A stretch of 6,620 nt of DNA from Planctomycetales bacterium (GTDB taxonomy: Bacteria; Planctomycetota; Planctomycetia; Pirellulales; Thermoguttaceae). Shown piece after piece: positions 1-4,707 of the stretch (its first letter is position 1; every line of letters begins with the position of its first letter). Made by a program: the position numbers and the translations under genes. Under the pieces are notes generated by a model that saw only the letters and a program-made list of their open reading frames with translations, had not been told where the DNA came from and did not search any database. The DNA is taken from contig SKJM01000847.1 of the NCBI GenBank assembly GCA_007122045.1, positions 1 to 6,620 on the forward strand, given 5' to 3'.

Positions 1-180
1 CAGCGGCACGCCCAGCTTGCCCACGCCGGCCAGTTCGCCGGCGTCGGCGCCGAGCCGCGGGTGGTCCGCCACGTCGACGGCGGCCACGAGCCTCAGTTGC
101 GGGTCCTCGGCCGCGAGGGCGACCAGCCGGCGGCCCATCCGGCCGGCGGCTCCGTGGATGACGAGATTGAGCATGGGCAT
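1..180 (-). CDS. dapB: 4-hydroxy-tetrahydrodipicolinate reductase, N-terminal part (gene runs off the left edge)
   Basis: DapB reduces the dihydrodipicolinate precursor with NAD(P)H in the cytoplasm, on the diaminopimelate/lysine branch of the aspartate pathway. Only the first 60 codons are visible. They begin MPMLNLVIHGAAGRMGRRLV, in which GAAGRMG is the dinucleotide-binding loop typical of DapB; a second strand follows (LRLVAAVDVADHPRLGADAGEL), as expected for the Rossmann domain. The start is the ATG at 178-180; a second in-frame ATG at 172-174 would remove two residues. Neither has a clear Shine-Dalgarno sequence. It begins 31 nt after the thrC stop on the same strand, so the two are probably cotranscribed. 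The family is usually about 240-275 residues, so roughly three quarters of the gene is missing because of the window edge, not a mutation. Confidence 0.88.
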   Translation of the reverse strand, partial: MPMLNLVIHGAAGRMGRRLVALAAEDPQLRLVAAVDVADHPRLGADAGELAGVGKLGVPL

Positions 181-211
181 TGGGGCCCGGCGGCGGGCAG
201 GTGGTTGGAAG

Positions 212-1618
212 TCAACTGTACAATCGAATGGCCTTGACGATTTCGTCGAGTTCGTTGGGCACCACGACGGCCCGGTTGGCGAACGCGGCGCGGCGCACAC
301 CCCGGCTGCCCAGCACGTTGTTGAACATGTCCTGGTCGGTCGTGTGATAGGCCACGGTGGCGGTCGGGTCCTTCAACTGGTGGCCGGTCAGCACGCACAC
401 CACCTGCTCGTCCGGATCGATCAGGCCCTCCTCGACCAGGTTCTTGGCGCCGGCCACGCTGGCGGCGCTGGCCGGCTCGCAGCCGAGGCCGCCGGCGCCG
501 ACGCGGGCTTTCGCGTCGAGGATCTCCTGATCGGTCACCTCGCGCACCACGCCGTGGCACCAATCGAGCGCCCGAAGGCACTTCGTCAGGTTCACCGGCC
601 GGTTGATTTCGATGGCGCTGGCGATGGTCGAGGCGCGGCGCCCGGCGGCGTCCATTTGGGCATAGCACTGCGCGACGGCGTCCGGGTCGGGCCGGCCGCC
701 GTTCCAACGCAGCCCCTTGCGCTCGACCAGGTCGAACAGGGTGTTGGCCCCGGCGGCGTTGATCACGGCCAGCCGCGGAATGCGCGGAATGAGCCCGAGC
801 TGGTGCAGTTCGTGGAAGGCCTTGCCGAACGCGCTGGAGTTGCCCAGGTTGCCGCCCGGCACAATAATCCAGTCGGGAACCTGCCAGCCGAGCGCCTCGA
901 GGACCCGGAACATGATGGTCTTCTGCCCCTCGAGCCGGAAGGGGTTGACGCTGTTGACCAGGTAGATGCCCAACTGCTGCGACACCTCCTTGACCCGGGC
1001 CATCGCGTCGTCGAAGTCGCCGTTGATCTGGACGGTCAAGGCGCCGAAGTCGAGCGCTTGCGAAAGCTTCCCGTAGGAAATCTTCCCCGACCCGATGAAG
1101 ATAACGGCTTTCATCAGGCGGGTGACGGAGCAATACAGCGCCAGCGACGCGCTGGTGTTGCCCGTGGAGGCGCAGGCGGCGCGGTCGGCGCCGACGAGCC
1201 GGGCGTGCGTGAAGGCACCTGCCATGCCGTTGTCTTTGAAGCTGCCCGAGGGGTTCATGCCCTCGTATTGCAGCAGCAGGCGGCCGGGCCGGAGGCCGGT
1301 ATACTCGGCCACGCCATCGGAGGGCAGCAGGAGGGTTTGGCCCTCGCCCACGGTGACGCACTGCTCGATGGGGGCGAAGGGCAGCAGGTCGTGGAACCGC
1401 CACACCCCGCTGAAGGCGTGTGGGTCGCCGCGCCGCGCCCACTTGGCTTCGAGTACCTGGAGCGAGCCGGGGACGGGCAGCCGGTCCCACTCGTAAGCGG
1501 CATCAATTAGCCCTCCGCATTGGGGGCATGCGACGAGCACCTCCTCAATTCCGAAGGTGGCCGCGCAGTCGGGCGCGATGCACTGTTGGTAGGCGAGCTG
1601 GGCGGTCGAAGGGGTCAC
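212..1618 (-). CDS. thrC: Threonine synthase (PLP-dependent, with N-terminal zinc-ribbon-like segment)
   Basis: Converts O-phosphohomoserine to threonine and phosphate, the last step of threonine synthesis, in the cytoplasm. The 468-residue protein opens with a probable zinc-binding segment: C13 and C18 (CX4C) pair with C31 and C34 (CPQC). The PLP fold follows. GSFKDNG around 125-131 holds the likely Schiff-base lysine K128, STGNTSAS at 151-158 is the substrate/cofactor loop, GGNLGN at 255-260 is the PLP-phosphate loop, and EPASAAS (381-387) with TGHQLKD (411-417) are C-terminal active-site elements. All key residues are present. The start is GTG at 1616-1618: an in-frame TAG lies about seven codons upstream and the first internal ATG is at residue 121. 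No convincing Shine-Dalgarno sequence precedes it. dapB follows 31 nt downstream. Other PLP fold-type II enzymes such as cysteate synthase are possible, but the whole pattern fits ThrC best. Confidence 0.93.
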   Translation of the reverse strand: MTPSTAQLAYQQCIAPDCAATFGIEEVLVACPQCGGLIDAAYEWDRLPVPGSLQVLEAKWARRGDPHAFSGVWRFHDLLPFAPIEQCVTVGEGQTLLLPSDGVAEYTGLRPGRLLLQYEGMNPSGSFKDNGMAGAFTHARLVGADRAACASTGNTSASLALYCSVTRLMKAVIFIGSGKISYGKLSQALDFGALTVQINGDFDDAMARVKEVSQQLGIYLVNSVNPFRLEGQKTIMFRVLEALGWQVPDWIIVPGGNLGNSSAFGKAFHELHQLGLIPRIPRLAVINAAGANTLFDLVERKGLRWNGGRPDPDAVAQCYAQMDAAGRRASTIASAIEINRPVNLTKCLRALDWCHGVVREVTDQEILDAKARVGAGGLGCEPASAASVAGAKNLVEEGLIDPDEQVVCVLTGHQLKDPTATVAYHTTDQDMFNNVLGSRGVRRAAFANRAVVVPNELDEIVKAIRLYS

Positions 1619-1827
1619 GTGGGCGGCCAGGGGGGGCTATGGAAAGACGTTGTCCTGTAAGAACATACCGCAACCCTGGCGGAAGTGTAAGCCCGGTTGG
1701 TGGAATCTCCTCAACTTTTCGGGAAAAAAACCGGACATGACCCGCCGCTTGGCGCATTTTGCCGCCCCCACCCTCCGGCGAACCGGCCCGGCAGCCGCTT
1801 TGTCCGGGGGTTTGGAGGGGGTGCGGC

Positions 1828-1847
1828 CCGGGAAATCGCCTTCCCGG
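1828..1847. repeat. Short perfect inverted repeat (7-bp arms, 6-nt loop)
   Basis: CCGGGAA (1828-1834) and TTCCCGG (1841-1847) are exact reverse complements around the loop ATCGCC. The feature lies about 30 nt upstream of the dksA -35 box. No T-run follows on either strand, so it is not a typical intrinsic terminator. An operator role is possible but unsupported beyond position. Confidence 0.4.
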
Positions 1848-1877
1848 CTACGGACCCGCGTGGCCCGCTTCACCCCT

Positions 1878-1906
1878 TTGACTTCCATTTCCGGCCCGGT
1901 TATAAT
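1878..1906 (+). promoter_or_regulatory. Near-consensus sigma70 promoter for the dksA-lspA-exchanger operon
   Basis: TTGACT (1878-1883, five of six consensus bases) and TATAAT (1901-1906, six of six) are separated by exactly 17 nt. Transcription would start near 1913 and give a leader of about 55 nt before the dksA ATG. Such a match is unlikely by chance in DNA this rich in G+C, and it points towards the operon. No riboswitch-like structure is evident in the short leader. Confidence 0.82.
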
Positions 1907-1955
1907 AGAGCTTTTCGGCAGGTTGATGTGGTATTGCGCCGAATGGTTTCCACCC

Positions 1956-1961
1956 GGAGAG
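1956..1961 (+). promoter_or_regulatory. Shine-Dalgarno sequence that fixes the dksA start
   Basis: GGAGAG lies with 8 nt between its GGAG core and the ATG at 1968. The frame stays open upstream to about 1650, so this site, together with the promoter downstream of those earlier starts, decides in favour of the 124-residue protein. Confidence 0.75.
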
Positions 1962-1967
1962 AACGCA

Positions 1968-2342
1968 ATGAAAAAAGATGACATGAAGCTTTATCGCAAT
2001 CGGCTGCTTGTCCTCCGTGCCCGCCTCCGAGGCGACGTCAACTCGATGGCCGAGGCGGCGCTGAACAAGAATCGGATGGAAGGCAACGGCGACCTGTCCA
2101 GCATGCCGATCCACATGGCCGACATCGGCAGCGACAACTTCGAGCAGGAGTTCACCCTCAGCCTCATGCAAAGCGAGGAGGACATTCTCGAGAAGATCGA
2201 GGGATCGCTCGAACGCATCGAGGAAGGGACCTACGGCACCTGCGAGGAGTGTGGCGTCCGTATTCCCAAGACCCGGCTGAACGCCATCCCCTACGCTGAG
2301 TTCTGCGTGAAGTGCGCCGAACGCGTGGAACAAGGGGGATAG
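1968..2342 (+). CDS. dksA: DksA/TraR-family zinc-finger transcription regulator
   Basis: Members of this family insert a coiled coil into the RNA polymerase secondary channel and alter initiation, often together with ppGpp; they do not bind DNA specifically. The 124-residue protein has a charged helical N-terminal two thirds, consistent with a coiled coil. A C-terminal C4 zinc finger follows: C92 and C95 (TCEECG) with C113 and C116 (FCVKC), the standard CX2C-X17-CX2C. The segment EEGTYGTCEECG is a family hallmark. It is shorter than E. coli DksA (151 residues). The presumed coiled-coil tip reads ADIGSDNFEQE (51-61) rather than a clear DxxDxA, so exact functional equivalence is uncertain. The ATG at 1968 is chosen on the Shine-Dalgarno sequence and promoter. 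lspA follows 15 nt downstream. Family assignment is very secure; the name dksA is used in the broad sense. Confidence 0.92.
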   Translation: MKKDDMKLYRNRLLVLRARLRGDVNSMAEAALNKNRMEGNGDLSSMPIHMADIGSDNFEQEFTLSLMQSEEDILEKIEGSLERIEEGTYGTCEECGVRIPKTRLNAIPYAEFCVKCAERVEQGG

Positions 2343-2357
2343 GGCGGCTCCGAATCG

Positions 2358-2900
2358 ATGAAAACGGGCTTGCCGAGGCGCATCCTGGTATTCCTTGCGA
2401 TCGCGGTGGTTGGCTGCGGGCTCGACCTGTGGACCAAGTCGCTGCTGTTCGAACGGCTGGGGATGCCGCTCGAGCAACCCGTCTGGTGGGTGATACCCGG
2501 CGTGTTCGGGTTCCAGACCAGTCTGAACACCGGCGCCCTGTTCGGCATCGGCCAGGAATACACGGCGGTGTTCGCCGTGCTTTCGATCCTCGCCGCCGTG
2601 GCGGTGCTGGTGTGGCTGTTCGTCTACCGCGCCGCCGAGGACTGGCTGCTGACCATCTCGCTGGGGTGTGTGATGGGCGGCATCTTCGGGAATCTCTATG
2701 ACCGCCTGGGGCTCCACGGCCTCACGTGGCCGGAAACCCATCCGCAAGCCGGCGAGCCGGTGTACGCCGTGCGCGACTGGATCCTGGTGATGATCGGCAG
2801 TTGGCCCTGGCCCACCTTCAACGTGGCCGACAGCCTGCTGGTGGTCGGCGCCGGCCTGCTGCTTTGGCACGCCATGTTCCATGGGGAAAGAACCTCATGA
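2358..2900 (+). CDS. lspA: Signal peptidase II (prolipoprotein signal peptidase)
   Basis: Inner-membrane aspartyl protease that cleaves the signal peptide of diacylglyceryl-modified prolipoproteins. The 180-residue sequence shows four hydrophobic segments at about 9-30, 69-90, 96-114 and 158-174. Family motifs appear in order: D23 with TK at 26-27 (DLWTK), SLNTGALFG (55-63), GGIFGNLYDR (107-116) and FNVAD (154-158). D115 and D158 are the expected catalytic pair. They are 43 residues apart, against 27 in E. coli (D114/D141), so the periplasmic loop is enlarged (see findings). Total length is slightly above the usual 150-170. The start ATG at 2358 has only a weak ribosome site, which fits translational coupling to dksA 15 nt upstream. 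Its stop overlaps the next start as ATGA. Confidence 0.95.
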   Translation: MKTGLPRRILVFLAIAVVGCGLDLWTKSLLFERLGMPLEQPVWWVIPGVFGFQTSLNTGALFGIGQEYTAVFAVLSILAAVAVLVWLFVYRAAEDWLLTISLGCVMGGIFGNLYDRLGLHGLTWPETHPQAGEPVYAVRDWILVMIGSWPWPTFNVADSLLVVGAGLLLWHAMFHGERTS

Positions 2901-3862
2901 CCTGGGCCGTTGCCGCCCTCGCCGGCGGCCTGATCCTCCTGATATTCAGCGCCGACCGATTCGTCGAGGGATCGGCCGCCACGGCCCGGCACCTGGGCGC
3001 CCCGCCCTTGATCATCGGCATGGTCATTGTCGGGTTCGGCACCTCGGCGCCCGAGATGCTCGTCTCCGCCATTTCCGCCGCGCAAGGCAACCCGGGGCTC
3101 GCGCTGGGGAACGCGTACGGCTCGAACGTGGCGAATATCGGGCTGATTCTCGGCCTGGCCGCCGTGGTGTGCCCCCTGGCCGTGCACTCCCAGGTGCTGC
3201 GCAGGGAACTGCCCGTCCTCACCCTCGTAACCCTGCTGGCCGCCTTCCAGCTTTATGACGGCTGGATCAGCCGGGCCGACGCCTGGGTGCTGCTGGCGGT
3301 CTTCGCGTTGCTGATGGCCTGGACCATCCTCCAGGGACTTCGCCGCCGCGACGACAGCTACAGCGACCAGCTTGCCCGGGAAGCCGAGGCCTACGCGATG
3401 CCGCTTGGGCGGGCCGTCTTTTGGCTGGTCGCCGGGTTGGTCCTGCTCCTGCTCAGTTCCCGCATGGTGGTGGGCGGGGCCGTCGAAATCGCCGAAACGC
3501 TCGGCGTCAGCGATCTGGTGATCGGCCTGACCGTCGTCGCCTTCGGCACCTCGCTGCCCGAACTGGCCTCCTCGCTGGCGGCCATACGCAAGGGCGAACA
3601 CGACATCGCCCTGGGCAACGTCGTCGGCTCGAACTTCTTCAACACCCTGGCCGTGGTCGGCATTGCCGGCGCCATCCAGCCGATCGAAGTCGATCCCGTG
3701 GTCCTCTCGCGCGACTGGCTGGTGATGGCCCTGCTGACCCTGTCCCTGTTCACCGTCGGCTACGGTTTCGGCCGCCCCGGGCGCATCAACCGCCTGGAGG
3801 GCGCCGCCCTGTTGACCTGCTACCTCGCCTACATGAGCTGGGTGGTCCGCAGCGCGCTGTGA
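2897..3862 (+). CDS. CaCA-family calcium/cation antiporter (YrbG-type Na+/Ca2+ exchanger)
   Basis: Integral membrane exchanger predicted to expel Ca2+ against Na+ or H+. The 321 residues form two homologous halves of about five hydrophobic segments each, joined by a charged loop near 146-172. The alpha repeats that make the ion path are both intact: GFGTSAPE (46-53) with GNAYGSNVAN (71-80), and AFGTSLPE (215-222) with GNVVGSNFFN (240-249). The acidic residues E53 and E222 are conserved. Length matches bacterial YrbG-like proteins (about 300-370). The start is the ATG at 2897, which overlaps the lspA stop (ATGA) and has GGGGAA at 2883-2888, 8 nt upstream; the frame is open further upstream but only as lspA shadow. 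It is the last gene of the operon. Ion specificity (Na+ versus H+, Ca2+ versus other cations) cannot be told from the sequence. Confidence 0.93.
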   Translation: MTWAVAALAGGLILLIFSADRFVEGSAATARHLGAPPLIIGMVIVGFGTSAPEMLVSAISAAQGNPGLALGNAYGSNVANIGLILGLAAVVCPLAVHSQVLRRELPVLTLVTLLAAFQLYDGWISRADAWVLLAVFALLMAWTILQGLRRRDDSYSDQLAREAEAYAMPLGRAVFWLVAGLVLLLLSSRMVVGGAVEIAETLGVSDLVIGLTVVAFGTSLPELASSLAAIRKGEHDIALGNVVGSNFFNTLAVVGIAGAIQPIEVDPVVLSRDWLVMALLTLSLFTVGYGFGRPGRINRLEGAALLTCYLAYMSWVVRSAL

Positions 3863-3900
3863 CCGCCTTGAGGCGAGCAGCGCAAACCAACGGCACCATG

Positions 3901-3927
3901 CCCGTAGGATGGACATTCCTGTCCGTC
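3901..3927 (+). repeat. Left terminal inverted repeat, 27 bp
   Basis: Begins CCCGTAGGATGG and ends CTGTCCGTC. It is the exact reverse complement of 4062-4088, and pairing fails on both sides of the 27 bp. It contains a smaller palindrome, GGACA-TTCC-TGTCC, at 3911-3924. Confidence 0.9.
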
Positions 3928-4063
3928 AAATCGCGACACATGCTTGTCCGTCAAATCGCGAGACATTCCTGTCCGTCAACTCGCGACACATGCTTGTCCG
4001 CCAAATCGCGAGACATGCTTGTCCGTCAGCTCGCGAGACATGCTTGTTCGCCAAATCGCACGA
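3921..4063 (+). repeat. 25-bp tandem repeat array: five full units and one partial
   Basis: Full units start at 3921, 3946, 3971, 3996 and 4021; a diverged partial unit runs from 4046 to about 4063. The consensus is GTCCGYCARM, then TCGCGASACA, then TKCYT. The palindrome TCGCGA recurs at 3931, 3956, 3981, 4006 and 4031 and is lost in the last unit (TCGCAC). Each unit boundary forms a small inverted repeat such as GACA-TGCT-TGTC, resembling the palindrome in the terminal arm. The units at 3971 and 4021 share CTCGCGA, while those at 3996 and 4046 share CGCCAAATCGC, suggesting duplication of a 50-bp pair. There are no unique spacers. Confidence 0.9.
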
Positions 4064-4088
4064 CGGACAGGAATGTCCATCCTACGGG
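4062..4088 (-). repeat. Right terminal inverted repeat, 27 bp
   Basis: Begins GACGGACAGG and ends CATCCTACGGG, an exact inverted copy of 3901-3927 with a 134-nt interior between the arms. In RNA from either strand the arms could form a long stem, so it may work as a terminator or RNA-stabilising structure for both convergent units; no T-run follows. Confidence 0.88.
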
Positions 4089-4111
4089 TGCCTCCCGACC
4101 TGCCGCTGGCC

Positions 4112-4516
4112 TTACTCGGCCTGCATCTGGGCGATCAGGCTGCCGCTGTCGAAGATCTCCCACGCCTCGGCCAGCTTCCCGTCGGCAATGCGGAAGGTGC
4201 TGATCGCCGGCAGCCGGATCGGGTTGCCCCGCGGCGCAATGTTGCCCATCGGCCCCGTGTGCCGGGCGTGCAGCACGAAATGGCAGTCGACCTTGTCGGC
4301 CTCGGCCAACAGGAAGTCGATGTCGATCCGCACGTCGCTGAAAACACTACCGACGAACTCGGTAAAGAACTTGCGGACCCCCGCCGGCCCGGGCGGCATG
4401 TCGGGCGGGAAGTGGTGGTCGACGAAATCGTCCGCCACGATCTCCTCGATTCCCGACAGGTCTCCCATGACTTCCTCGTAATACCGGCGTACCAGCGCCT
4501 TGTTGGCTTCCGACAT
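4112..4516 (-). CDS. SnoaL-like/NTF2-fold protein (ester cyclase-like family)
   Basis: A 134-residue soluble protein with no signal peptide, matching the compact cone-shaped SnoaL/NTF2 fold. Visible family features are the N-terminal helix NKALVRRYYEEV (5-16), FVDHH (31-35), the turn PPGPAGVRKFF (41-51), RHTG (85-88) and the closing strands FRIADGKLAEAWEIFD (108-123), where D123 is at a position often acidic in this family. Members range from polyketide cyclases and isomerases to proteins of unknown role, and the substrate cannot be inferred here. The start is well supported by a strong ribosome site. The nearest upstream same-strand gene is lpxK, 191 nt away, and a promoter candidate lies in that gap, so it may be transcribed alone. 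Its stop faces the composite repeat element. Confidence 0.85.
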   Translation of the reverse strand: MSEANKALVRRYYEEVMGDLSGIEEIVADDFVDHHFPPDMPPGPAGVRKFFTEFVGSVFSDVRIDIDFLLAEADKVDCHFVLHARHTGPMGNIAPRGNPIRLPAISTFRIADGKLAEAWEIFDSGSLIAQMQAE

Positions 4517-4522
4517 GATTCA

Positions 4523-4528
4523 CCTCCT
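4523..4528 (-). promoter_or_regulatory. Strong Shine-Dalgarno sequence for the SnoaL-like gene
   Basis: On the minus strand the sequence reads AGGAGGTGAATC before the ATG, so an AGGAGG core sits 6 nt from the start. It is the best ribosome site in the window and fixes the start at 4516. Confidence 0.85.
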
Positions 4529-4550
4529 GAACTTCGGTTGGGTTGGAAAG

Positions 4551-4561
4551 GGGACGGTCCC
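4551..4561. repeat. Short palindrome in the lpxK/SnoaL-like gap
   Basis: GGGACGGTCCC is a perfect palindrome of 5-bp arms around one base, followed on the plus strand by ATTTTCGCGGCG and preceded by GGAAAG. It lies in the 5' leader of the SnoaL-like gene. It could be an operator or a copy of a dispersed intergenic repeat; one copy in one window cannot tell them apart. Confidence 0.35.
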
Positions 4562-4664
4562 ATTTTCGCGGCGAATAGGGCGTTCTCCACGAGGCAATAC
4601 CCGCTCCGCCGCGGAAACTTGGGACACCCCCCCCCTGAACGGCTACTTCAATGTAAACCCCAGG

Positions 4665-4693
4665 ACAATACCACAAGCAGCGGGCGGGTGCAA
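4665..4693 (-). promoter_or_regulatory. Possible sigma70 promoter for the SnoaL-like gene
   Basis: On the minus strand TTGCAC (4693-4688) and TATTGT (4670-4665) are 17 nt apart, and the -10 is preceded by TGG, an extended -10 signature. The -35 matches three of six consensus bases and the -10 four of six. It lies just downstream of the lpxK stop and would give a leader of about 140 nt containing a run of nine G and the palindrome at 4551-4561. This is a weak call. Confidence 0.3.
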
Positions 4694-4707
4694 GTGCCGG
4701 CGTATGA

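Larger units (their letters stand above)
1619..1967. other. Intergenic region between divergent thrC and dksA
   Basis: These 349 nt separate two divergent transcription units. The dksA-proximal side carries a strong sigma70-type promoter and a Shine-Dalgarno sequence (listed separately). The thrC-proximal part (about 1650-1740) is noticeably richer in A+T than its surroundings, including a run of seven A at about 1724-1730, so it probably holds the thrC promoter. I could not place a convincing -35/-10 pair there: a TTGAGG on the minus strand has only weak -10 partners. Open reading frames crossing the region look like readthrough of GC-rich DNA, with no ribosome site and no recognisable protein. 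Confidence 0.6.
3901..4088. repeat. 188-bp composite repeat element: inverted termini around a 25-bp tandem array
   Basis: The element lies 38 nt past the exchanger stop and 23 nt before the stop of the convergent SnoaL-like gene, so it fills the convergent junction. Its two ends are perfect 27-bp inverted repeats and its interior is a 25-bp tandem array (both listed separately). No transposase is present and no target duplication longer than a TG dinucleotide is visible, so a non-autonomous REP/MITE-like element is the likeliest class. I recall similar short repeats between genes in planctomycete genomes, but could not check this. Confidence 0.85.

Noticed and set aside
17..1510. Plus-strand ORF of nearly 500 codons opposite thrC
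   Set aside because: It mirrors thrC codons and shows no recognisable motif; thrC on the other strand is unambiguous.
1828..1847. Intrinsic terminator upstream of dksA
   Set aside because: The 7-bp stem has no following T-run on either strand, and no gene ends nearby.
1650..1967. N-terminal extension of the dksA product by 106 residues
   Set aside because: The promoter and Shine-Dalgarno sequence lie inside this stretch, the translated sequence resembles no DksA N-terminus, and the ATG at 1968 gives a normal family length.
2726..2896. Upstream extension of the exchanger
   Set aside because: It overlaps lspA in another frame with arginine-rich shadow sequence; the ATGA-coupled start at 2897 begins the first hydrophobic segment properly.
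2696..3916. Long antisense ORFs opposite the dksA-lspA-exchanger operon (also 1848-2882)
   Set aside because: Compositions rich in His, Gln, Gly and Asp are typical antisense shadows of GC-rich genes, and the plus-strand products have clear family motifs.
3921..4063. CRISPR array
   Set aside because: The 25-bp units are directly head to tail with no unique spacers, and no cas gene is present.
3901..4088. Insertion sequence with its own transposase
   Set aside because: The 188 bp between the outer ends are too short and contain only repeats; no transposase motif occurs anywhere in the window.
3909..4481. Protein-coding ORFs running through the repeat element towards the SnoaL-like gene
   Set aside because: All three forward frames are open because of the repeat's sequence. 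There is no ribosome site, and the downstream part is antisense to the well-supported SnoaL-like gene.
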